From assembly GCA_964427535.1 (NCBI GenBank), contig CAYRVF010000033.1, forward strand, positions 1-40,045: a stretch of DNA of 40,045 bases, written 5' to 3'. Shown piece by piece: positions 32,731-40,045 of this stretch (positions are counted from its first letter, which is position 1; the number at the start of each line of letters is the position of its first letter). A program made the translations under genes and the position numbers. The notes below the pieces were generated by a model. The model did not search any database. It saw only the letters and a program-made list of their open reading frames with translations, and was not told the DNA's origin. Origin of the DNA: CAYRVF01 sp964427535 (GTDB lineage Bacteria; Chloroflexota; Ktedonobacteria; Ktedonobacterales; JADMIN01).

Positions 32731-32915
32731 GGGACTTCCTCGCGCGACGAGTGCGGCGGGCAGTCTGGACTGTGAGTCTGTCGTGAGCACCGGCGGAGGT
32801 GTTGTGATGCCTCCGCGAGATCTCTGCCCTCCACTAGAGGTGTGGACACGAGCTTCCACCGGTGCCATCCGCCACCTGGCTGGCACACCTGGAGCACCCC
32901 ACGAGGAGGCGAGTT

Positions 32916-33452
32916 ATGAACACCCTGGTCGTGTATGATTCGCAGTTTGGCAACACACACGTCATTGCCGAGGCCATTGCCGAGCAGTTGCGGCTGTATG
33001 GCCCAGCCCGAGCCTGCCATGTTGATCCGGCGCAGCCGTGCGAGCTCGAAGATGTCGACCTGCTCATCCTGGGCTGCCCAACTCAAGGTTGGAGGCCGAC
33101 ACAGGCGATGTGCGAGCTAGTCGCGCACGCCGCACCTCATATTAAGCGCGGCGCGGCGGTCGCATATTTTGACACCCGCTTCCACCAGCCTCATTGGCTG
33201 ACGGGATCCGCGGCGCAAAGCATCGCCAAGCGCCTGCACGCCGTGGGTATCGAGCCGTTGGTCCCGCCCGAGAGCTTCTTTGTCGAGCAAACGCAAGGCC
33301 CTCTCGAAGCTGGAGAAGAGGCGCGCGGCACAGTGGGCGGCACAGCTAGGGGAGCGGTACGACGCGCTGCATCCGCATGCCGCCATCGCGTAGGAAACCA
33401 TCTGACGGTGAGCGGCGCGCCGTGGATGGGCATTCCCGGTTCGACATCCTGA
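32916..33452 (+). CDS. flavodoxin-like protein, probably frameshifted near the C-terminus
   Basis: As read, 178 aa. MNTLVVYDSQFGNTHVIAEAIAEQL opens with the FMN phosphate loop SQFGNT; LLILGCPTQGWRPT and YFDTRFHQPHWLTGSAAQSIAKRLH follow normal flavodoxin order, and SFFVEQTQGPLEAGEE leads to the last helix. After that, the frame turns into an Arg/Ala-rich tail. If two bases are restored in the GC run at 33321-33327, the frame reads ARAAQWAAQLGERYDALHPH, an ordinary amphipathic last helix, with a stop at 33391-33393 giving about 159 aa. A GC dinucleotide deletion (or read error) is therefore likely. GAGGAGG before the ATG at 32916 supports the start. The FMN site is upstream of the shift and may survive. 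Confidence 0.82.
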   Translation: MNTLVVYDSQFGNTHVIAEAIAEQLRLYGPARACHVDPAQPCELEDVDLLILGCPTQGWRPTQAMCELVAHAAPHIKRGAAVAYFDTRFHQPHWLTGSAAQSIAKRLHAVGIEPLVPPESFFVEQTQGPLEAGEEARGTVGGTARGAVRRAASACRHRVGNHLTVSGAPWMGIPGSTS

Positions 33453-33477
33453 TATCTGAATGAGGGAGGAGCAGACC

Positions 33478-33936
33478 ATGACGAAGTCTACGATCACCAA
33501 GACCTGGATCGCGGGTCTCATTCTCGTGGCCGGCGGGCTGCTCGTGGGGGGCGCGAGTCTCGGCCTGATGTTCGTGAACGGAGGGCACTTCACACCCGCA
33601 GCCAGCGGGAACGGCTATGACTTCGTTCCCGCGTATGACGGCTACTTCTGGACGATGGTCGGCTTCATGATCGTCGGCTTCGCCGTCGCCGCGGCGGGTT
33701 GTGCCGTCGATCTGGTCGCCTGGATTGGCGCGCTCATCAACACCTACCAGGTGTACGACAAGACGTGGTTCATCGTCCTACTGGCGGGTGGGATTGTCGG
33801 CCTCGCGGTCGCGCTGGTCGGCTTCGCCGCCATGCTCGCCTACGTGATCGCCGGCCCGGATGGCACGTCCGCACGCCGGGCCGAGGAGCTCCAAGCTCCC
33901 GCGATGCGCCCTCCGACACTGGCGCCTACAGGCTGA
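33478..33936 (+). CDS. small membrane protein of unknown function
   Basis: A 152-aa protein with three or four hydrophobic segments: WIAGLILVAGGLLVGGASLG (about 9-28), FWTMVGFMIVGFAVAAAGCA with the adjoining LVAWIGALI (about 57-88), and WFIVLLAGGIVGLAVALVGF continuing to AYVIAG (about 97-124). The C-terminal ~28 residues are polar and proline-rich. I do not recognise a family. GGAGGAG before the ATG at 33478 gives a strong start. It lies between two flavodoxin-like genes, which hints at a membrane redox or stress role without proving it. Confidence 0.75.
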   Translation: MTKSTITKTWIAGLILVAGGLLVGGASLGLMFVNGGHFTPAASGNGYDFVPAYDGYFWTMVGFMIVGFAVAAAGCAVDLVAWIGALINTYQVYDKTWFIVLLAGGIVGLAVALVGFAAMLAYVIAGPDGTSARRAEELQAPAMRPPTLAPTG

Positions 33937-34059
33937 GACACACATGAGTGCCTGGAGCTGAGTTCGGCTCCAGGCACAGAGTTCGAGGCCCGCACATACG
34001 AGGAGATATCACCATACCCCATCTCCAGCCCTGTGATAGCACATGGAAGGGAGCACATC

Positions 34060-34656
34060 ATGTCCGTTCTCGTCGCATACGCCACAAAGCACGGTGCCAC
34101 ACAAGGGATCGCCGAGCGCATTGCGCAGCATCTGACGGCACACGGTCAGAACGCGGATCTTCGCCTGGCGAAGGATGTCCGCAACCTTGCCGAGTACGAC
34201 GCGTTTGTCATCGGCAGCGCAGCGTACATGGGATCGTGGCTGAAAGAGGGCTCTGAGTTCGTCCGTCGCAACCAGGCGCTCCTGTCAACCCGGCCGGTGT
34301 GGCTCTTCAGTAGTGGACCGCTTGGCACGGACAAGCAGGACGCTCAAGGTCGCGACCTATTGGCCGTGTCAGAGCCAAAGGAATTCGCCGAATTCAAAGA
34401 GTCGATCAAGCCGCGCGGTCTCCGCGTGTTCTTTGGCGCGTTGGACCCACATACGCTTGGGCTCTCCGAGCGGATGCTCAGAACACTGCCCGCCGGACGC
34501 TCGCTCCTGCCCGAAGGCGATTTCCGCGACTGGGAGGCAATTGACGCCTGGGCCGACGACATTGCCCGTGAGCTCGCGCAGCTTCAGGTAAGTCATTACG
34601 AGCAGCCAGCCATGGCGACAGACGAAGGACAACGATCCGCTGGCGGTCTATCCTGA
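34060..34656 (+). CDS. flavodoxin-domain protein (HemG-like)
   Basis: A 198-aa cytosolic flavoprotein. MSVLVAYATKHGATQGIAERIAQHL has the FMN phosphate loop in the form TKHGAT, as in menaquinone-dependent protoporphyrinogen oxidase HemG-like proteins. YDAFVIGSAAYMGSWLKEGSEFVRRN and RPVWLFSSGPLGTDKQD follow; the YMGSW and SSGPLG elements contact the flavin in relatives. GLRVFFGALDPHTLGLSERML and DFRDWEAIDAWADDIARELA close the domain. Haem synthesis is not implied, since no haem genes are near; proteins of this type are common in stress clusters. GGAAGGGAG precedes the ATG at 34060. Confidence 0.85.
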   Translation: MSVLVAYATKHGATQGIAERIAQHLTAHGQNADLRLAKDVRNLAEYDAFVIGSAAYMGSWLKEGSEFVRRNQALLSTRPVWLFSSGPLGTDKQDAQGRDLLAVSEPKEFAEFKESIKPRGLRVFFGALDPHTLGLSERMLRTLPAGRSLLPEGDFRDWEAIDAWADDIARELAQLQVSHYEQPAMATDEGQRSAGGLS

Positions 34657-34741
34657 CGTCTATCGAACTAGCACCGCCACTTTTGGGCACCACTGTGTCG
34701 GCAGTCCTCCGACGCGTTGCCAGCATGAGGAAGGTCCCAAC

Positions 34742-36001
34742 ATGTCCACATCAGATGAGCGCCAACAGACCGCGCCGCACACGACGTTGCCGCAGGAACC
34801 TCTGACCGCCACGGATACGCGTCGGGCCAATGCGGAGGCCCTTCAGCGCGCACAGGAGACCAGCCAACTAACGATCGAGTCACAGCGGCACGCACGTGTC
34901 GAGATGGAGACGCGCCGCCTGTCAGCCGAGATGACACGACAGGCCCAGGAGCGCCGTCGTCTAGAACGCGAACGCTCCATGCAATCACCCACAGCCGTCG
35001 AGGGCGCGCGCGAGAATTCGAATCCGCAACCTGCGGCGATCAGTTCGCCTGGCCGGAGCCTGCCAGAGCCTATCACGATTGATCGCGTGCTCGTGGCGCT
35101 CGATGGGTCCTCATTTGGCGAGCGCGCACTGCCATTTGCGAGCGCGCTTGCGTCATGGGTGCATGGTCCACTTACGCTGGCGCATGTTCGCACGCCAGAA
35201 CCAGGGCTGGCTCACGCCGCGCTCACGAAAATCGTGGATCCTGCTACTTCCAAGACGCCTCCGCGTCCTGAGCAGGACATCGCGACCTATCTCGACGACC
35301 TCCGTGAACAGATCGCAACGACGGGGACACCCGTCGAGACCGTCATCATCGAGAGCGACACGGTTCCCGATGGGCTTGCCGCCGCGGCACAGCAGACGCA
35401 TGCAGGTGCGATCGTGCTCGCGACCCACGTCTACGCAGGTATCGAGCGCCGCATCCTCGGTGGCGTCGGAGACCGCCTCATCCAGCGCACACACCTCCCG
35501 CTGCTGCTCATCCCCCCGGGTCTGGACATCACTCCTGAGCAGATGCCGGTCTTCCAGCGCGTACTGGTGCCACTGGACGGATCGGAACTTGCCGAGCAAG
35601 CCCTCGCGCCAGTGCTCGCGCTGGCCAGGGGCGCACCCGCAAGAGGTTCCGCCAGAATGGAGATCGTCCTCTACAACGTGGCCGATACCTACGTGACGCG
35701 GCCAGACGGTATGCGCTACGTGCAGGAAGTGCGAGACCGGTTGCACCAGGCGCACCTGCCCGCCTCCGTCTCCATCGACGCGACCGCGCTGGTGGGCTCC
35801 ACCCCGGGGGCGATCACGAGCGCCGCTCTCCATGGCGTGATTACAGAGTCGAACTACCCGCAGCGATTTGATCTGGTCGTGATGGCAACCCACGGACGTG
35901 GCGGCATCCAGCGCTGGGTTTTCGGGAGCACGGCCGAATACGTGCTCGCGCACGTTGCGGTGCCGACGCTGCTGGTGCATCCTGAGAACACCATCATGTA
36001 A
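34742..36001 (+). CDS. universal stress protein with N-terminal coiled-coil extension
   Basis: A 419-aa protein. Residues 1-110 are an unusual extension: a polar Gln/Thr-rich start, a strongly charged helical stretch of about 27-80 (Arg/Glu/Gln-rich, probably coiled coil), and a Pro/Ser linker. UspA domain 1 (about 113-265) starts IDRVLVALDGSSFGERAL and has ATHVYAGIERRILGGVGDRL, where Val replaces the key Gly. Domain 2 starts FQRVLVPLDGSELAEQAL and ends MATHGRGGIQRWVFGSTAEYV, a full HG-9x-GS motif. So only the second domain looks ATP-competent. AGGAAGG before the ATG supports this start, which means the extension is really encoded. It follows the HemG-like gene by 85 bp. Confidence 0.88.
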   Translation: MSTSDERQQTAPHTTLPQEPLTATDTRRANAEALQRAQETSQLTIESQRHARVEMETRRLSAEMTRQAQERRRLERERSMQSPTAVEGARENSNPQPAAISSPGRSLPEPITIDRVLVALDGSSFGERALPFASALASWVHGPLTLAHVRTPEPGLAHAALTKIVDPATSKTPPRPEQDIATYLDDLREQIATTGTPVETVIIESDTVPDGLAAAAQQTHAGAIVLATHVYAGIERRILGGVGDRLIQRTHLPLLLIPPGLDITPEQMPVFQRVLVPLDGSELAEQALAPVLALARGAPARGSARMEIVLYNVADTYVTRPDGMRYVQEVRDRLHQAHLPASVSIDATALVGSTPGAITSAALHGVITESNYPQRFDLVVMATHGRGGIQRWVFGSTAEYVLAHVAVPTLLVHPENTIM

Positions 36002-36105
36002 CACGTTGTCGCGTGGCACACGATGACCATGGCACATTCCGACCAAATTGAGCATGCGCCGATGCGCGGCACATTGGCGCATGCGAAGCGTCTGTGGGTA
36101 GTGAG

Positions 36106-37005
36106 ATGCTTGAGGATAACGCGCCGGCAAACACGATTCTGGTTCCACTCGACGGCTCGGCACGCGCGGAAGCGGCGCTGCCAATAGCCGCCAATCTCGC
36201 GCGTGCCGCTGGCAGCGCGCTGCTGCTGGTAAATGTGATCTCTCCGCTGACCTGGGCCTTCTCCACGCCGGACAACCTGGTGAGTGGGGACGTCTATCAG
36301 ACGCTGCTTGAGGAGGAGGACCGCACTGCGGAGGCGTATCTGAGCCACGCAAGCACTCTGCCTTCGGTCGACGGCTGCGCCATCCGCACCTTGGCAATGC
36401 GGGGAGATGTCGCTCCTACGCTCATCGCCGCCGCCCAAGACGAGGGTGTACGCCTCATTGTGCTGATGTCGCATGAACGGAGGGGGCTCGCGCGCGCTAC
36501 GCTTGGTAGCGTAATCGATATAGTGGTTCGGGAGAGCGCTGTCCCAGTCCTTATTCTCCGCACTATGCCTGAGGAAGGCGATCACCCTGAAAACGCCCAA
36601 GTCGTGCGGTTGGAGCACGCACTCGTACCACTCGATGGCTCAGGACTGGCGGAGGCTGCCCTCACAGTCGCCGAGTCGTTCGCTGGCACGGTCATTCGAC
36701 GGATGCGCCTGATACGAGTGGTACCACTCGTCGCCTCAGACGATGAGGCCGGTGCGGCGCAGCGCTACCTCGACGAGGCGGCCTACGCGGTGAGAGCGCG
36801 ACTCGGCGGCACAGACTGCGAGGTGCAGGTACACTTGGCGCGCGGGATCGTAGACGGCGAGATAGTCGCCGACGCAGCGGCGTCCAGTGATCTGATCGTC
36901 ATGGCGACCCACGGACAGAGTGGCCTCCGGCGTCTCGTGCTGGGGAGCGTGGCAGAGCGCGTAGTGCATCACGCACGAATGCCGGTACTGGTGGTGCGTC
37001 CCTAG
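36106..37005 (+). CDS. universal stress protein, tandem UspA domains
   Basis: A 299-aa protein from the ATG at 36106; a GTG at 36094 would add four residues and cannot be excluded because neither start has a strong ribosome site. Domain 1 begins NTILVPLDGSARAEAALPIAANLA and has MSHERRGLARATLGSVIDIV, in which Glu replaces the first motif Gly. Domain 2 begins EHALVPLDGSGLAEAALTVAESFA and ends MATHGQSGLRRLVLGSVAERV, with the complete motif. Like the copy upstream, it pairs one degenerate and one intact domain. It ends a plus-strand series and is followed by three hairpins before the convergent CoA-transferase gene. Confidence 0.9.
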   Translation: MLEDNAPANTILVPLDGSARAEAALPIAANLARAAGSALLLVNVISPLTWAFSTPDNLVSGDVYQTLLEEEDRTAEAYLSHASTLPSVDGCAIRTLAMRGDVAPTLIAAAQDEGVRLIVLMSHERRGLARATLGSVIDIVVRESAVPVLILRTMPEEGDHPENAQVVRLEHALVPLDGSGLAEAALTVAESFAGTVIRRMRLIRVVPLVASDDEAGAAQRYLDEAAYAVRARLGGTDCEVQVHLARGIVDGEIVADAAASSDLIVMATHGQSGLRRLVLGSVAERVVHHARMPVLVVRP

Positions 37006-37021
37006 CCGTGTCAGAGGAGCA

Positions 37022-37105
37022 CCCGCGCATCGCGCGGGGCAGCGGATGCGTCCATTGGTGGACAATGCGCGTGCTTGGGGTGAAGCGCCGCCGTTGAGAA
37101 ACGGC
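37022..37105. terminator. three tandem hairpins between convergent genes
   Basis: CCCGCGC-ATC-GCGCGGG (37022-37038), GTCCA-TTGG-TGGAC (37050-37063) and GCCGTT-GAGA-AACGGC (37090-37105) fill most of the 120-bp gap between the ends of the Usp and CoA-transferase genes. None has a T-tract. They probably act together as a two-way transcription stop. Confidence 0.5.
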
Positions 37106-37125
37106 AGGAGCCCCCGCCTGTGGCG

Positions 37126-38457
37126 TCAGGGCAACAGATGCAGCTCGTGCGCGGCTCGCTCTAACTCCTCACGAAAGACGGGTGCCGCGATGCCGATCAG
37201 TGCTCGCGCCCGCTCCGCCAGATCGCGTCCGTGGAGCGCGGCGATGCCATACTCAGTCACGACGTAATGTACGTGCGCCCGCGAGGTCGTGACGGCCGCC
37301 CCATGCGCCAGCACCGGCACGATGCGCGACACCTGGCCGTTTGCTTCGAGACGCGCGCCCTCCAGCGGCGGGCGATCACTGATACGAGGCGCTGTGGCCG
37401 ATGCGGGCAAAGCAATGATGGGTCGCCCACGACGGGCAAGCGCAGCCCCGCGCATGAAGTCCATCTGGCCTCCCACGCCGCTATACAGCGTCGTGCCGAT
37501 GGATTCGGCGCACACCTGTCCCGTCAAATCCACCTGCACGGCACTATTGATCGCGACCATGCGATCGAACTGGCGGATAATATGCGTGTTGTTGGTGTAG
37601 TCAGACGGGCGCAGTTGCACCATCGGATTGTCGTGGATGAACCTCAGCAGCCGATGCGATCCGACGACAAAGCTCGCGACGATCTTGCCCTGGTCGAGCG
37701 CCTTCGCGGCACCAGTGATGACGCCCCGATCGATGAGATCCAGTACGCCATCAGAGAACATTTCCGTGTGGATGCCCAAGTCTTTGTGGGTGTCGAGTGC
37801 CATCAATACAGCATCGGGGATACTGCCGATACCAAGCTGCAAGGTTGCGCCATCCTCAATCAACTCGGCAACGTGCCGTCCGATGTGAATCTGGGTGTTC
37901 TGAGGCGTTTTGCGAGGCACCTCGTAGAGCGACGCGTCCCAGTCCACCGCGTAGTCGAGCTGCGACACGTGGACGAAGCTGTCGCCATGCGTGCGTGGCA
38001 TCTGTGGATTGACCAGCGCTATGACATGATGTGCATGGTCGACCGCAGCGCGTGTCACATCGACCGATGGGCCGAGTGAGCAGTAGCCGTGTGCGTCGGG
38101 TGGAGAGACCTGCACGAGTGCGACGTCTATCGCAAGCTGGCGATCTGGCTCGAAGAGCATCGGGATATCGGAGAGGAAGATCGGCGCATAGCTAGCGCGT
38201 CCGGCGTTGGCCGCGTCGCGCACGTTCTCGCCAACGAAGAGCGCGCGCAAGCGAAAATGACCCGCCCACTGCTCATCCGTGTAGTGGGCGGGTCCATAGG
38301 TGTGCAGATGAACGATCTCGACATTGCGTAGCTCGTTCCCCCGGGCAACGAGCGCGTCGATGAGCGGTGTGGGGGTCGCGCATGCGCCCTGCACGAACAC
38401 GCGATCGCCTGACTCGACAATACGCAGGGCTTCGTCGCGGTCACACCACACTGTCAT
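37126..38457 (-). CDS. acetyl-CoA hydrolase/transferase family (4-hydroxybutyrate CoA-transferase-like)
   Basis: A 443-aa class I CoA-transferase. The N-terminal half has SGDRVFVQGACATPTPLIDAL and DVALVQVSPPDAHGYCSLG. The C-terminal half has LQLGIGSIPDAVLMAL (207-222) and GIHTEMFSDGVLDLIDRGVITGA, where Glu232 is the likely catalytic residue that forms the glutamyl-CoA thioester. GVGGQMDFMRGA near 325 is the CoA-binding glycine loop, and VVTEYGIAALHGRDLAERARALI closes the fold. It would move CoA between acetyl-CoA and another carboxylate such as 4-hydroxybutyrate, butyrate or succinate. GGGGAGG 6 nt before the ATG at 38457 sets the start; the frame opens slightly further up. The E2-like acyltransferase gene lies directly upstream. 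Confidence 0.9.
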   Translation of the reverse strand: MTVWCDRDEALRIVESGDRVFVQGACATPTPLIDALVARGNELRNVEIVHLHTYGPAHYTDEQWAGHFRLRALFVGENVRDAANAGRASYAPIFLSDIPMLFEPDRQLAIDVALVQVSPPDAHGYCSLGPSVDVTRAAVDHAHHVIALVNPQMPRTHGDSFVHVSQLDYAVDWDASLYEVPRKTPQNTQIHIGRHVAELIEDGATLQLGIGSIPDAVLMALDTHKDLGIHTEMFSDGVLDLIDRGVITGAAKALDQGKIVASFVVGSHRLLRFIHDNPMVQLRPSDYTNNTHIIRQFDRMVAINSAVQVDLTGQVCAESIGTTLYSGVGGQMDFMRGAALARRGRPIIALPASATAPRISDRPPLEGARLEANGQVSRIVPVLAHGAAVTTSRAHVHYVVTEYGIAALHGRDLAERARALIGIAAPVFREELERAAHELHLLP

Positions 38458-38586
38458 AGTCCACCTCCCCTGTTCTCCGTTCCCGATCTTCTTACTGGCG
38501 CCAGAAGTCGTCACACCTTACTAAGGGGCGAGCGGCATCCGGCGCGGCATGTGCCTGCGCGCTCTCTCTGACCTCGTGCACTGGAA

Positions 38587-39429
38587 TCAGAGACTATGAC
38601 TGAGAGCGTCAAGTCCGTACCCGCTCTCGATCAGTTCGCGCAGGCGCGAGACGAAGCGCGCGGCCGGAGCGCCGTCGACGATGTCATGGTCGAAGCTGAG
38701 TGTCATGTCCAGATACGAGCGGATGGCGATCTGTCCGTCGATCACGCCCGGTTTCTCCGCGATCCCGCCGACCGCTACGTCGAGCGTGTGGTAATCGAGA
38801 GGAATCGCCCAACCGCCGCCTCTGCCAAACATCCCAACCGCCGTGAGGCCCACTGTCCCACCGTAGCGCTTCTGCAGTCGCGGGTAGCGGCCGCGCGCCC
38901 ACCAGAATATCGCCCATGCTCCCCTGAGCGCAAACATCGGTACGTGTTGGAGCCAACGCTCCGCCTGGAAGCCCTTCCATGTCCTCTCCACAGAGGCCAC
39001 CTGCGCCGAGCGGATCTCACGAGTAATCTCGCGCACATCCTTCGTGTTCGCCGCTCGGACGATGTACATGATGGGCTGCTTCCGCCCCTCCATATCCCGC
39101 TCGACTGGCACCACGACATCCACCGCCTTGAAGAGGGCAAGCTGTTTCGTGCCCTGACGGCACGCATTGAGCGCGATGTTCTCGTCGACGGCATGCGCGA
39201 GACAGGCGATGATGAACGCCGTGAATGAGAGCGGCTCTCCCGTTGCCATCTTCCGCTCCCGCAGGATGCGCCGAGCGTCAGTCACGTCGATCTCGACCAG
39301 GCCGTGGATCTTGTGCGTACGCTGGACAGCCGGGTACATCAGCGCGAGCACACGTCGGAGCTTCGGGAAGGGCACACTCTGGTATGCATCGCTTGGAATG
39401 CTCTCCCTGCGGGTGGTCACTGCGGTCAT
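38587..39429 (-). CDS. free-standing 2-oxoacid dehydrogenase E2-type acyltransferase catalytic domain
   Basis: A 280-aa protein comprising only the E2 (chloramphenicol acetyltransferase-like) catalytic fold. VEIDVTDARRILRERK and LSFTAFIIACLAHAVDENIALNACRQG (about 69-93) match the domain start, VDVVVPVERD the central strand, GTVGLTAVGMFGRGGGWAIPL the next, and LTLSFDHDIVDGAPAARFVSRLREL the catalytic end, with His248 and Asp252 of HxxxDG. The lipoyl and E1/E3-binding domains normally N-terminal are absent; only about 20 residues precede the catalytic part. An extra tryptophan-rich insertion lies near 150-185. AGGAGG lies 10 nt before the ATG at 39429. It cannot serve a normal dehydrogenase complex alone; acyl transfer between CoA and an unknown acceptor is inferred. 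Confidence 0.85.
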   Translation of the reverse strand: MTAVTTRRESIPSDAYQSVPFPKLRRVLALMYPAVQRTHKIHGLVEIDVTDARRILRERKMATGEPLSFTAFIIACLAHAVDENIALNACRQGTKQLALFKAVDVVVPVERDMEGRKQPIMYIVRAANTKDVREITREIRSAQVASVERTWKGFQAERWLQHVPMFALRGAWAIFWWARGRYPRLQKRYGGTVGLTAVGMFGRGGGWAIPLDYHTLDVAVGGIAEKPGVIDGQIAIRSYLDMTLSFDHDIVDGAPAARFVSRLRELIESGYGLDALSHSL

Positions 39430-39600
39430 ACCCGGCAAACCTCCTGTCTGTCTCGACCTCGTCATGGGCAATACAGGCGAGTACGACGGCTGAGCACGTC
39501 ACAGCCGGCTCACAAAGACGAGGTCTGCATGTGCGCTCATCTTCGGTTGCCACTGCAGCCCCAGATGTCCTCCGGGATCGCAGTGGCCACGTGTACTGAC

Positions 39601-40045
39601 TCAGCGCTTGGCGGCGGTCGGGGCAACGGGCTCGATGGACGCCACTGCCGCAGCGGGTGCAGCCTTCGCCTCACTCTCCACGCGGCGCTTCAGGTTCGTG
39701 AACTGACGCGTCTGCATGATCCAGTGGCTGGGTTCGAGAACGAGCACGCTCAGAATCGGCTGCAGCCATTTCGGAAGCATGGACCAGGAGCCACTCACGA
39801 TGAGCCGGGTGCGGCCCTCCGGCTCTGGCTGAAGCTGGAAGCCCCAGAGGGAGAGCGAGGAGAAGCCTGGACGTGGCCCATTGGGATCGAACCAACGTCT
39901 TCGCCGAATGTCGTACGAGGCCCTCAGCCCCAGGAATCGCTCTGGTTCCAGCGCCGCCACCTCCCAGGAGCGGGCGGTCACGCCTTCTTCGGGTGCCAGG
40001 AAGTCTCCCAGATGGATGTCCTGCCACTCCGGATGGATGCGGTCC
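39601..40045 (-). CDS. SRPBCC-like protein (partial, N-terminus beyond right edge)
   Basis: About 148 residues are visible and the frame is open to the window edge. The segment RIHPEWQDIHLGDFLAPEEG followed by SWEVAALEPERFLGLRASYD and TRLIVSGSWSM resembles the SRPBCC/polyketide-cyclase-like START fold proteins, in which the GD motif follows the second strand. The C-terminus has a hydrophobic helix (WLQPILSVLVLEPSHWIMQTRQFTNLKRRVES), then an Ala/Pro-rich tail. A GTG at 39981 could be a start but would cut off conserved strands, so the true start is probably outside. It lies 171 bp upstream of the E2-like gene in the same direction. Confidence 0.7.
   Translation of the reverse strand, partial: DRIHPEWQDIHLGDFLAPEEGVTARSWEVAALEPERFLGLRASYDIRRRRWFDPNGPRPGFSSLSLWGFQLQPEPEGRTRLIVSGSWSMLPKWLQPILSVLVLEPSHWIMQTRQFTNLKRRVESEAKAAPAAAVASIEPVAPTAAKR

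Noticed and set aside
34060..34656. hemG as haem-biosynthesis gene
   Set aside because: Only the flavodoxin fold is supported; no haem genes are nearby and the context is a stress island.
35153..36397. 414-residue minus-strand frame
   Set aside because: Antisense to two Usp genes; Arg/His/Cys-rich mirror translation without family motifs.

Overview
The window reads as a GC-rich bacterial chromosome segment. Gene content (a very large LuxR/MalT-type ATPase regulator, a Hanks-type Ser/Thr kinase with an outside sensor-like domain, DUF5684/DUF1294/DUF4386/DUF4239 membrane proteins, many tandem universal stress proteins, an F420-type LLM oxidoreductase) fits a Chloroflexota member best, with Actinomycetota as the alternative. 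This taxonomic call is inference from gene families, not from a marker gene. No rRNA, CRISPR array, transposase or phage structural gene was seen.

Region by region. 1-5.6 kb: a left-truncated ilvD (dihydroxy-acid dehydratase, minus strand) diverges from a tight gnd-zwf-pgi operon, which carries both oxidoreductases of the oxidative pentose-phosphate branch plus glucose-6-phosphate isomerase. 5.6-7.9 kb: an intergenic region with a long inverted repeat, a good promoter and a direct repeat leads into a 14-TM DHA2-type MFS exporter. Base composition steps up sharply inside this gene near 7.0 kb. 7.9-9.4 kb: three small minus-strand membrane proteins (DUF5684, DUF1294, DUF5684). 9.9-10.9 kb: an LLM-class flavin oxidoreductase. 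10.9-16.8 kb: a minus-strand block made of a DUF4239 protein, a TetR regulator with a candidate palindromic operator, a PLP amino-acid aldolase/deaminase, an aldonolactone oxidase-type FAD enzyme and an APC permease. 17.2-21.9 kb: ychF on plus, then convergent minus-strand genes for a Ser/Thr kinase, a DinB-fold protein and a fumarylacetoacetate hydrolase-family enzyme. 22.1 kb: tRNA-Glu(CTC) with clear promoter and terminator, followed by an unusually perfect hairpin. 22.4-26.6 kb: an unknown 127-aa protein, a DUF1643 protein and the 929-aa LAL regulator.

26.9-40.0 kb looks like a stress/redox/dormancy-type island: four tandem-domain universal stress proteins, two flavodoxin-like proteins (one apparently frameshifted), a pyridine nucleotide-disulfide oxidoreductase homologue that has lost both redox cysteines, small unknown proteins, a DUF4386 and another small membrane protein, an acyl-CoA:carboxylate CoA-transferase, a free-standing E2-type acyltransferase catalytic domain with no lipoyl domain, and an SRPBCC protein cut by the right edge. 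Several of the intergenic regions share a GTGAYGCCTCY-like motif, which raises the possibility of a common regulator. The main hunting targets are this island, the TetR/aldolase/lactone-oxidase/permease operon, and several unexplained palindromes.
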